A DNA stretch of 31,942 bases from Bermanella sp047628755 (GTDB taxonomy: Bacteria; Pseudomonadota; Gammaproteobacteria; Pseudomonadales; Oceanobacteraceae), in NCBI GenBank assembly GCA_047628755.1, contig JBLHVV010000024.1:1-31942 (forward strand). The letters run 5' to 3'. How positions within the stretch are numbered: position 1 is the first letter of the stretch; every line of letters starts with the position of its first letter. The notes under the pieces are model-generated. The model made no database searches. It saw only the letters and a program-made list of their open reading frames with translations, and was not told the origin of the DNA. The position numbers were made by a program, and so were the translations under genes. This document shows positions 25,356-31,942 of the stretch, piece by piece.

Positions 25356-26351
25356 ATGGCTAAATATCACGTTTATGGCATCGGCAATGCGCTGGTCGAT
25401 CAAGAATTTGAAGTGACTGATGCTTTTTTTGGCACCAGCAACATTGAAAAAGGGTTGATGACTTTAATCGACGAAGAACAGCAACATTCGTTATTAGATT
25501 CATTAACCAAGCAATTTGGCATTAAAAAACGTGCAGGTGGTGGATCTGCAGCCAATACTATATTTGCGGCTCAGTATTTAGGCGCCAATACCTTTTATAG
25601 CTGCAACGTTGCTAACGATGAAAGTGGTGACTTTTATGTATCAGACTTAACGGCTGCCGGTATCGATACGAACTTAAGCACCGATCGTGCTGACGGCGTA
25701 ACGGGTAAATGCATGGTTATGATCACTCCTGATGCTGAACGTACCATGAATACCTTTTTGGGAATTACCGAACACCTTAGTCAGCAGCATATTAACGAAG
25801 CTGCGCTTAAAGACAGTGAATATGTCTACATTGAAGGTTACTTAGTGACCAGCGATACTGCACGTAGCGCGGCCATTAAAGTAAAAGCCTTAGCTGAAGC
25901 TAATAATGTTAAAACCGCCATGACATTTTCTGACCCGGCAATGGTTCAGTTCTTTAAAGACGGCATATTAGAAATGTTGGGGGCAGGGGTCGATCTATTA
26001 TTCTGCAACGAAGAAGAAGCACTAAAAATTGCAGACACAGAAGACTTTGATGTGGCTAAAACCTTCCTTAAAACTCTGACTAAAACCTTTGCCGTTACAC
26101 TAGGCAATAAAGGCGCGTTAGTATTTGACGGCCAAAACGAAATTACAATTGCGCCTCATACTGTTAAAGCTGTCGATACTAACGGCGCTGGTGATAATTT
26201 TGCAGGGGCCTTTATGTTTGGTATTACAAATGGCTTAAGCTTTGAAGACGCTGGCAAACTAGCCAGTAAAATAAGCTCTGAAGTGGTTAGCTGCTTCGGA
26301 CCTCGTTTAGAAGCTGAACGCTACAATGAAATTAAAGCAGAAGTACTATAA
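25356..26351 (+). CDS. PfkB-family sugar kinase, adenosine kinase type
   Basis: A 331-residue ribokinase-fold kinase. The N-terminal substrate side has GIGNALVDQEFEV and the glycine-rich GGGSAANTIFAAQYLGA, and the C-terminal PfkB motif is DTNGAGDNFAGAFMFG (about 276-291) with the catalytic Asp in GAGD. The overall pattern matches the bacterial group labelled adenosine kinase, which phosphorylates a nucleoside or sugar with ATP. The exact substrate is not decided by the sequence. The neighbouring convergent gene encodes a purine-type phosphoribosyltransferase, so a shared role in purine salvage is possible. A strong terminator follows at 26384. Confidence 0.88.
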   Translation: MAKYHVYGIGNALVDQEFEVTDAFFGTSNIEKGLMTLIDEEQQHSLLDSLTKQFGIKKRAGGGSAANTIFAAQYLGANTFYSCNVANDESGDFYVSDLTAAGIDTNLSTDRADGVTGKCMVMITPDAERTMNTFLGITEHLSQQHINEAALKDSEYVYIEGYLVTSDTARSAAIKVKALAEANNVKTAMTFSDPAMVQFFKDGILEMLGAGVDLLFCNEEEALKIADTEDFDVAKTFLKTLTKTFAVTLGNKGALVFDGQNEITIAPHTVKAVDTNGAGDNFAGAFMFGITNGLSFEDAGKLASKISSEVVSCFGPRLEAERYNEIKAEVL

Positions 26352-26383
26352 GCCAAATACGTTAAACAACTAATTTAGCTTAT

Positions 26384-26414
26384 AAAAAAGGCCCATGGAT
26401 AATGGGCCTTTTTT
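26384..26414. terminator. Bidirectional terminator between PfkB kinase and phosphoribosyltransferase genes
   Basis: A 13-bp perfect stem AAAAAAGGCCCAT / ATGGGCCTTTTTT (26384-26396 with 26402-26414) has a 5-base loop and works on both strands. It ends two convergent genes. Confidence 0.93.
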
Positions 26415-26445
26415 GCTTATCTGCTTTAAGAACAGCTTTTAAAAA

Positions 26446-27015
26446 TCAACGGCTTTTTATTTCATCAATTTGATCAATGATTTTTGCAATATGAGGTCTG
26501 TTCTCGCGCAACTCGTCTGACGTTAGACCGTCAAGTTCATGAGGAAAAACTAGCCATTCGTCACTTTCGTGAACATAGTAATCAGGAACCCTATTGGTTT
26601 TGTTGTTGTTAGGTTTGTAATAAGGCGTGGCCACACGAATTTCGGGTGTGTTCTTTTTACAGGCTTTTTTAAGGTCGTTTATAATTTGCTCAATGCTTAA
26701 TCCGCTGTCGTGAACATCGTCAACAATCAATAAACTGTGTTCAGCTTCTAAGCGTTTAATCAAATACGTTAGCCCGTGCACACGAACATTTTTGTCCCGT
26801 TCACCAATGGCTGTATAACTAGACGTGCGAATGGCTATGTGGTCAGATTTAACGTCTAACACATCCAGCAACTCTTGAACTGCTATTCCTACTGGGGCGC
26901 CACCACGCCAAACACCAACGATGTAATCTGGACGAAACCCGCTTTCAAAAACTTTCAAGCCCAGCTGAAAACTGTCTTCTATAAGCTGATCAGCACTAAT
27001 AAATACTTTTTTCAT
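26446..27015 (-). CDS. Purine-type phosphoribosyltransferase
   Basis: A 189-residue type I phosphoribosyltransferase. The PRPP loop is LLIVDDVHDSGLS (about 97-109), with the two acidic residues DD expected to bind PRPP. The N-terminal strand PDYIVGVWRGGAPVG holds the usual PPi-binding loop. The C-terminal half (ATPYYKPNNN ... PDYYVHESDEWLVFPHE) resembles hypoxanthine/xanthine-guanine phosphoribosyltransferases, with W in DEWLVFP placed like the base-stacking aromatic. The base (hypoxanthine, guanine or xanthine) is not certain. ATG 27015 was chosen over an in-frame TTG at 27021 because CAGGT stands at normal spacing before the ATG. Confidence 0.85.
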   Translation of the reverse strand: MKKVFISADQLIEDSFQLGLKVFESGFRPDYIVGVWRGGAPVGIAVQELLDVLDVKSDHIAIRTSSYTAIGERDKNVRVHGLTYLIKRLEAEHSLLIVDDVHDSGLSIEQIINDLKKACKKNTPEIRVATPYYKPNNNKTNRVPDYYVHESDEWLVFPHELDGLTSDELRENRPHIAKIIDQIDEIKSR

Positions 27016-27165
27016 ATTCAACTACCTGCAACTATTGTCTTGAAGCGTTAATTAAAACCTTAAAAAGCTGACTCAGTAGACAAGGTTTATTTGGCCGCGG
27101 AGTCTACAGGATATGGCAAGAATCACAACACAGGCCCAGCCCTGTAAAGATACAATAAAAGCAAG

Positions 27166-28230
27166 CTAGCCTGCTTTGCGCAACATCCATACTCCCCATA
27201 TAAAGCAAAGTATTATGGGAATTAGGTTCGCAAATAATGGCCCAATACCGACCAACAAACCAATTGGCCCCAACAAATCCACCACAATTTTATACACTAA
27301 GCCAACCAATATGCCACTAAACAGTCTCTGCCCCATAGTGACCGACCTAAGAGGTCCAAATATGAAGCTAATACCCACCAGCACCAGTGCAATAGTACTT
27401 ATGGGCTGTAATAATTTTTTCCAAAATGCCAGTTCAAACTCTTCTCCACCCAAACCCTGATTACTTAGATACTGACTATAATTGTACAGTGTACTAATGG
27501 CCATATCACCAGGCTCTTGAGCTACAAACTTTAAACGGGCTGGTGTTAGGTGTGTATCCAGGACACCCGTTGGGCTATTGCTAACAACGGTTTCAAATGG
27601 GGTTATTTGTGTAAGCCTTACCTTCTCCATGGTCCATTCGTTTCGTTGATACAGGGCTCGCTTGGCATGCATCATGGATACCAAATTTGCGTCATCATCA
27701 AATTCATATACGGCTAAACCATGCAATACACCATTAGGCTCTATAGCGCTAAAGCGCATGTAGTTGTTACCTTCTCTATGCCAATGGCCTTTACCTTCAT
27801 TGTTTTCCGCCACTGCTCGACCTAAAGCGATGGTTCGAAAACTAGTAGCCTTACGTTCTAAATCGGGGACCACATATTCACCCATGATCAAGCTAAATAT
27901 CATCATTAATGACGCCGCCTTCATGGTACTTATCATAATTCTATGAGTACTTACTCCAGCTGCTCGAATGGCTGTTAACTCGCTGTGAGTGGCTAAACCA
28001 CCCAGTCCAGCCAGGCAACCGATTAGAGTGATCATGGGTATCATTTCATATAGCCGAGCCGGCGAAGATAACGCCACGTAAAATAACGCATCGACAAATG
28101 TATAGGTTTCCCGCAGGTTATCTAACTGGTTCAACAGCGCTATGACAAAATCTAGCATGGCCAATACAAGCATTACCGCTAGAATGGCGTTTAGGACAGA
28201 ACTACGAATATGTGCATCAATTTTACGCAT
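27166..28230 (-). CDS. lptG: LPS export ABC transporter permease LptG
   Basis: A 354-residue inner-membrane subunit of the LptB2FG complex that extracts lipopolysaccharide from the inner membrane. It has the YjgP/YjgQ architecture: membrane segments near residues 12-35, 60-75 and 100-118, a large periplasmic beta-jellyroll region (about 130-265), and three more segments at the C-terminus. Family sequence marks include YEMIPMITLIGCLAGLGGLATHSELTAIRAAGVS near the cytoplasmic coupling helix. The ATG overlaps the end of lptF by 8 bases, so the two are translationally coupled. The gene for the ATPase LptB is not in the window. Confidence 0.93.
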   Translation of the reverse strand: MRKIDAHIRSSVLNAILAVMLVLAMLDFVIALLNQLDNLRETYTFVDALFYVALSSPARLYEMIPMITLIGCLAGLGGLATHSELTAIRAAGVSTHRIMISTMKAASLMMIFSLIMGEYVVPDLERKATSFRTIALGRAVAENNEGKGHWHREGNNYMRFSAIEPNGVLHGLAVYEFDDDANLVSMMHAKRALYQRNEWTMEKVRLTQITPFETVVSNSPTGVLDTHLTPARLKFVAQEPGDMAISTLYNYSQYLSNQGLGGEEFELAFWKKLLQPISTIALVLVGISFIFGPLRSVTMGQRLFSGILVGLVYKIVVDLLGPIGLLVGIGPLFANLIPIILCFIWGVWMLRKAG

Positions 28231-29359
28231 TACCCGCTCCCCCTGTATCTGCAGATGTGTTGAGGGAACGTTTAGCGGCTGTTAAACGTCGTTTCCGACC
28301 ATGCCATTTCAGCACAATAGTGGGCCAATACATTAAACCTAAACCTAGTATTAAGAATATCCCATGCAGCCACCATAGGCCCATCCAATCTGGTGTATCC
28401 CCCTGCTCCATCCACTTTCGAGCTGTGATTAAGGTGGTGTAATAAACCATGTAAACCACAATAGCTGGCATTACCTTGCCATAGCGACCTGCCCTGGGCT
28501 TCACATGGCTTAATGGAAAGCCAATAATCACGATAATTGGAATCAGTAAAAATAAGCCTATTCGGTAATGAAGCTGAGCTTTATAGATAAGCTCGTCAAG
28601 ACCTAACAAGGCAGCTGTGCTTACCGCTTCGTAACGAGCTTTTTTGGCTACCACGCTTTCTTCAGCAATTTTCACTGAATATTGAGTAAACGTTACAGCT
28701 TCAAATTCAGCTTCTCCTGGAGTGCCACTAAAGCGCTTACCATCTTGCAGCGCTAGATATCGACTGCCTGTTTTAGCACTTACATACTGACTGCCCGACT
28801 TGGCAACTATTAACGAATTACCATCGGCCATAAACACATTTTGCATCTGCTTACGGTCGGCCGATAACGTTTCAGAATACGACACCTTGCTGCCGTTTTT
28901 ACCTAGTGCGTTAAAACGCCCAGGAGTAATAAATGAAAACTCACTTTCTTGTTGTTGCTTTTGCAGGTAGCTATCAAGACTATTGGCAGCCATAGGAGCT
29001 AAATATAAGCTTAAAAAACCGATCACCAACATCATTACGAACACTGGCACCATAGTAATTTTAAATACTTGCTTAGGACCAAAACCAGTAGCTGATAAAA
29101 CAGTCATTTCGTTTTCGCTGTGCATGCGCCCATACACCAGCAAAATAGAGATATAAAATCCCAAAGGAAGGATAAGCTGTAAGAATCCAGGAATGCTGTA
29201 CAAAACCGTATAAAAAACAGCCTCAGGGGGAATAATACCTGCAACCGCTTCATTTAAGTGTCCCACTAAACGGGCACTAAGGATGATCAGCATTAATATG
29301 CCGGTAATTACAAACGTCGACGTCAGTAATTCTCGTAAAAAATATCGTGTGAGTATCAA
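28223..29359 (-). CDS. lptF: LPS export ABC transporter permease LptF
   Basis: A 378-residue partner of LptG. The N-terminal ILTRYFLRELLTSTFVITGILM matches LptF starts, followed by a periplasmic jellyroll (about 130-255) and C-terminal membrane segments. The coupling region reads YGRMHSENEMTVLSATGFG. Translation starts at TTG 29359-29357: an in-frame TAA lies four codons upstream with no ATG, and AAGG stands about 7 nt before the TTG. The C-terminus has a basic tail (KWHGRKRRLTAAKRSL). The gene lies first in a two-gene operon with lptG and is divergent from pepA, the common gammaproteobacterial arrangement. Confidence 0.94.
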   Translation of the reverse strand: MILTRYFLRELLTSTFVITGILMLIILSARLVGHLNEAVAGIIPPEAVFYTVLYSIPGFLQLILPLGFYISILLVYGRMHSENEMTVLSATGFGPKQVFKITMVPVFVMMLVIGFLSLYLAPMAANSLDSYLQKQQQESEFSFITPGRFNALGKNGSKVSYSETLSADRKQMQNVFMADGNSLIVAKSGSQYVSAKTGSRYLALQDGKRFSGTPGEAEFEAVTFTQYSVKIAEESVVAKKARYEAVSTAALLGLDELIYKAQLHYRIGLFLLIPIIVIIGFPLSHVKPRAGRYGKVMPAIVVYMVYYTTLITARKWMEQGDTPDWMGLWWLHGIFLILGLGLMYWPTIVLKWHGRKRRLTAAKRSLNTSADTGGAGNA

Positions 29360-29374
29360 AAAATAACCTTACTT

Positions 29375-29403
29375 ATTATAAACCATGTCTGTTCTAGCCT
29401 TAA
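29375..29403 (-). promoter_or_regulatory. Likely promoter of lptFG
   Basis: On the minus strand a perfect TATAAT (29380-29375) is preceded at 17 bp by TTAAGG (29403-29398), a partial -35 match. Transcription would start near 29368, leaving a leader of about ten bases before the TTG start codon. Confidence 0.45.
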
Positions 29404-29598
29404 AAGCGCGAGCAGCACTAACCTATAGATTCAAAATAACTGAGCAGTTCTGGCAATATGGGCTTTTTCAAGTAGACTCAGCATTATCCCTGAAAATAAT
29501 CTAATGCACTAGAAAGTAAGCCTTTATTCCTCAATTAACTAGAGGGATGACTAATTAAAGGGCTTTCTCACTGTGCTAATTTACCAAACGGAGTTTAC

Positions 29599-31074
29599 AT
29601 GGAATTTATCCTTACCCAATCTAGTGTATCTGAATATTCTGGCCAAGCCATTCTGCTGCCAATATTAAGTGAAGGGCCTCAAACTGAAGCCACTACAAAA
29701 ATGGATGAATCGCTAGGTGGCTTTATTAGCCAACTGTTAGAAAACAAAGATATGAAAGGTAAAGCAGGCGAAACTCTAGTTATTCCTCAAGCCAATGGCC
29801 CTCGCCTAATATTAGTTGGAATGGGCAAAGTCGAAAGCAAAACTGGCGACTTTACTAAGTCTATGCAAGCCGCAGCCAAGGCACTAAAAGGCAGTGCGGC
29901 TGATACGGGTGTTATCGATATTAGCGGTATTACCGTTGCGGAAAAAGATCAGCATTGGGTCAGTAAACAACTTGCTCAAGCATTTGAAGACAGCCTTTAC
30001 TTTTTTGACATATGTAAAAGTAAAGCAGACGATGCACCAGCTAAAAAGACCATTGAATCATTAACAATAGTCACTGAAAGCAAGTATCAAGCTGATGTGA
30101 TATTTGGTCAAGCCATTGCTAAAGGCATGGCGTTAACCAAAGAGTTAGGCGACCTGCCCCCTAATATTGTTACTCCGTCTTATCTTGCTGACGAAGCTGA
30201 CAGACTGGCGACTCTAAGTGCAAAAATGACCACCAGTATCTTAGACGAAGACAAAATGGAAGCGTTGGGCATGGGCTCATTCTTATCTGTGTCTAAAGGT
30301 TCTATCGAACCAGGCAAAATGATTTGTATGGAATACAAAGGCGGCAAAGCAGGTGAAGCACCACACGCACTGGTGGGCAAAGGGATTACGTTTGACACTG
30401 GCGGCATTAGTTTAAAGCCTGGTGCCGGTATGGACGAAATGAAATACGACATGTGCGGTGCAGCTTCTGTACTGGGCACTATGTTAACTATTCTTACATT
30501 AGACCTACCAATTAACTTTGTTGCTATTGTGGCCGCCGCTGAAAATATGCCTTCAGGTCATGCCAGTAAACCCGGTGATATAGTCACTGCCATGAACGGC
30601 ACCACTATAGAAATCTTAAACACAGATGCCGAAGGGCGCTTGGTTTTATGTGATGCCCTTACTTACACAATAGAAACCTACAAACCTGCCAGTATTGTTG
30701 ATATAGCCACATTAACAGGTGCATGCATGATGGCTCTTGGTGGGGTTAATTCTGGTTTGTTCACCCAAGACGATGGCCTAGCTAACGAAATCATCTTCGC
30801 CAGTAACGACAGCTGCGATCCAGCATGGCGTCTGCCTTTACAAGATGAATATCAAGAATTAATAGACAGTAATTTTGCAGACATTGCCAACATTGGTGGC
30901 CGTTTAGCCGGCGCTACAACCGCCGCATGCTTCTTATCTCGTTTCACTAAAGGCCAAACATGGGCTCACTTAGACATTGCCGGAACAGCATGGAACAGTG
31001 GCGGTAAAGCAAAAGGCTCTACTGGTCGACCAGTGCCACTATTGGTGAACTATCTGGTTAATAAAATGGGCTAA
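29599..31074 (+). CDS. pepA: Leucyl aminopeptidase (M17), PepA
   Basis: A 491-residue cytosolic hexameric aminopeptidase with two metal ions. The N-terminal regulatory domain (1-160) is variable. The catalytic domain has the family ligands K261 and D266 (VGKGITFDTGGISLKP), K273, D284, and D343/E345 with R347 in NTDAEGRL (341-348). All expected residues are present and the length is typical. In E. coli PepA also binds DNA in Xer recombination and carAB control; whether that applies here is unknown. GGAG lies 7 nt before the ATG. It is followed by a strong terminator, then holC and valS. Confidence 0.96.
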   Translation: MEFILTQSSVSEYSGQAILLPILSEGPQTEATTKMDESLGGFISQLLENKDMKGKAGETLVIPQANGPRLILVGMGKVESKTGDFTKSMQAAAKALKGSAADTGVIDISGITVAEKDQHWVSKQLAQAFEDSLYFFDICKSKADDAPAKKTIESLTIVTESKYQADVIFGQAIAKGMALTKELGDLPPNIVTPSYLADEADRLATLSAKMTTSILDEDKMEALGMGSFLSVSKGSIEPGKMICMEYKGGKAGEAPHALVGKGITFDTGGISLKPGAGMDEMKYDMCGAASVLGTMLTILTLDLPINFVAIVAAAENMPSGHASKPGDIVTAMNGTTIEILNTDAEGRLVLCDALTYTIETYKPASIVDIATLTGACMMALGGVNSGLFTQDDGLANEIIFASNDSCDPAWRLPLQDEYQELIDSNFADIANIGGRLAGATTAACFLSRFTKGQTWAHLDIAGTAWNSGGKAKGSTGRPVPLLVNYLVNKMG

Positions 31075-31100
31075 CCGTTAAATTAAATTAGCAGGTCCAC

Positions 31101-31131
31101 AAAAAAGTCCATGCCGTGCATGGGCTTTTTT
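31101..31131 (+). terminator. Rho-independent terminator after pepA
   Basis: A 14-bp stem (31101-31114 with 31118-31131, one G-T pair) with loop CGT is flanked by A and T runs. It starts 26 bases after the pepA stop. Confidence 0.92.
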
Positions 31132-31222
31132 GTATTTAAAGGCTTAACTCAAAACGGCCTAGCCTAAAGGATAGTGGCTAAGTATAATCACGACCAATTA
31201 CACACTTCCGATATACTTAAAT

Positions 31223-31654
31223 ATGACCTCTATCGACTTTTACATATTAGGCGCGACTAAGCAGAAAGACCGCTTAGACTTTGTCTGCCGTCTAGTAGAA
31301 AAAGTATATGGCGAAGGTCGTAGTGTGTATTTACATACTGAAAATGAAAAACAAGCCGTTTGGCTAGACCAGCATTTGTGGAAATTTAAGCCTGATGCAT
31401 TTATCCCTCACAACCTAGTTGGCGATACTGAACAGCCTGAAGTACAGGTGCAAATTGGATGGCAAGATCATCCTAATCATCACAACGATGTGCTGGTGAA
31501 TTTAAGTGGTCCAATACCTACCTTTTTTAGCCGCTTTGATCGAGTCTTAGAAATAGTGATTCAAGATGAAGCCGTGCTTGAGCAAACTCGTAAGCATTAT
31601 AAGTTTTACAAAGAACGTGGTTACGAAGTGACTCACCGAGATTTACGCGGTTAA
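31223..31654 (+). CDS. holC: DNA polymerase III chi subunit
   Basis: A 143-residue subunit of the clamp-loader complex that links the polymerase holoenzyme to single-strand-binding protein. Family marks are MTSIDFYILGATKQKDRLDFVCRL (two parts), the middle VYLHTENEKQAVWLDQHLWKF, and FIPHNLVGD followed by VLVNLSGPIPTFFSRFDRVLEIV. The length agrees with HolC of other gammaproteobacteria. The pepA-holC-valS order is classic for this class and supports the call. There is no clear ribosome site before ATG 31223. Confidence 0.95.
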   Translation: MTSIDFYILGATKQKDRLDFVCRLVEKVYGEGRSVYLHTENEKQAVWLDQHLWKFKPDAFIPHNLVGDTEQPEVQVQIGWQDHPNHHNDVLVNLSGPIPTFFSRFDRVLEIVIQDEAVLEQTRKHYKFYKERGYEVTHRDLRG

Positions 31655-31727
31655 ATTGGCTATTTATCATCTACTTCTAGCTCCAACCTAGACCGCCTTA
31701 GCGCTACTATCCTCAATCAAAACCCGC

Positions 31728-31733
31728 TATAAT
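31728..31733 (+). promoter_or_regulatory. Possible -10 box (TATAAT) of valS
   Basis: A consensus TATAAT lies 40 bases before the valS start, downstream of the holC stop. The -35 region (about 31705-31710) is poor. Confidence 0.4.
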
Positions 31734-31773
31734 TGCCGCCATTTTCAGTTTTACAATCGGTGCAAAAACAGCA

Positions 31774-31942
31774 ATGGCAATGGATAAAACTTACCAGCCC
31801 CACGAAATCGAAAAGACCTGGTATAAAACCTGGGAAGACAAAGGCTATTTCGCGCCACAAGGGGGCGATGAAAGCTACTGCATTATGATTCCGCCACCCA
31901 ATGTCACTGGTAGCCTGCACATGGGCCACGCCTTTCAAGATA
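31774..31942 (+). CDS. valS: Valyl-tRNA synthetase, N-terminal fragment cut by the window edge
   Basis: The first 56 codons are visible: MAMDKTYQPHEIEKTWYKTW, then YFAPQGGDESYCIMIPPPNVTGSLHMGHAFQD. PPPNVTGSLHMGHA is the class I aminoacyl-tRNA synthetase HIGH region (here HMGH) as found in ValS. The first ATG is 31774, with a second in-frame ATG at 31780; neither has a strong ribosome site, so the start may be either. The gene follows holC as usual. The rest lies outside the window. Confidence 0.95.
   Translation, partial: MAMDKTYQPHEIEKTWYKTWEDKGYFAPQGGDESYCIMIPPPNVTGSLHMGHAFQD

Noticed and set aside
31717..31938. Minus-strand 73-codon frame at the right edge
   Set aside because: It is antisense to the start of valS, whose HMGH motif is clear.

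Overview
The window is a chromosomal segment of a moderately AT-rich gammaproteobacterium, probably marine and close to the Oceanospirillales or Alteromonadales. The grounds are the gene neighbourhoods lptG/lptF facing pepA-holC-valS, a PBP1b gene followed by an LpoP-like lipoprotein gene, and an NhaD-type Na+/H+ antiporter. No insertion sequence, phage, tRNA, rRNA or CRISPR was found.

Layout. Bases 1-816 hold a MOSC-domain protein on the minus strand, cut by the window edge. Bases 1218-3296 encode a GLUG-repeat lipoprotein followed by a strong terminator. A minus-strand cluster comes next: a small His-rich periplasmic protein, a HupE/UreJ-like membrane protein with a His-rich tail, and RNase HI with a hybrid-binding domain. 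Bases 6121-7262 form a very AT-rich cluster of three unknown genes: a 58-aa ORF, a lipoprotein and a small helical protein. After that come nhaD, a medium-chain oxidoreductase, a Prx5-type peroxiredoxin, a beta-barrel-like envelope protein and an RDD membrane protein.

The centrepiece is 12.5-22.4 kb, one long plus-strand operon for using guanidine as a nitrogen source. It begins with a guanidine-I (ykkC) riboswitch. It then encodes an ABC importer (binding protein, permease, ATPase), two DUF1989 proteins (carboxyguanidine deiminase subunits, usually labelled urea carboxylase-associated proteins), a biotin-dependent carboxylase usually labelled urea carboxylase but here most likely a guanidine carboxylase, and allophanate hydrolase. 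A second and structurally unrelated guanidine sensor, a guanidine-II (mini-ykkC) riboswitch, lies inside the operon just before the carboxylase gene. The inferred pathway is import, ATP-dependent carboxylation of guanidine, deimination of carboxyguanidine to allophanate, and hydrolysis of allophanate to ammonia and CO2.

The right end is housekeeping: an LpoP-like lipoprotein and mrcB (peptidoglycan synthesis), a PfkB/adenosine-kinase-type sugar kinase and a phosphoribosyltransferase converging on a shared bidirectional terminator, lptG and lptF (LPS export), then pepA, holC and the start of valS.

Limits: all calls come from reading the sequence and its translations by eye. Family names rest on recognised motifs and gene order, not on searches.
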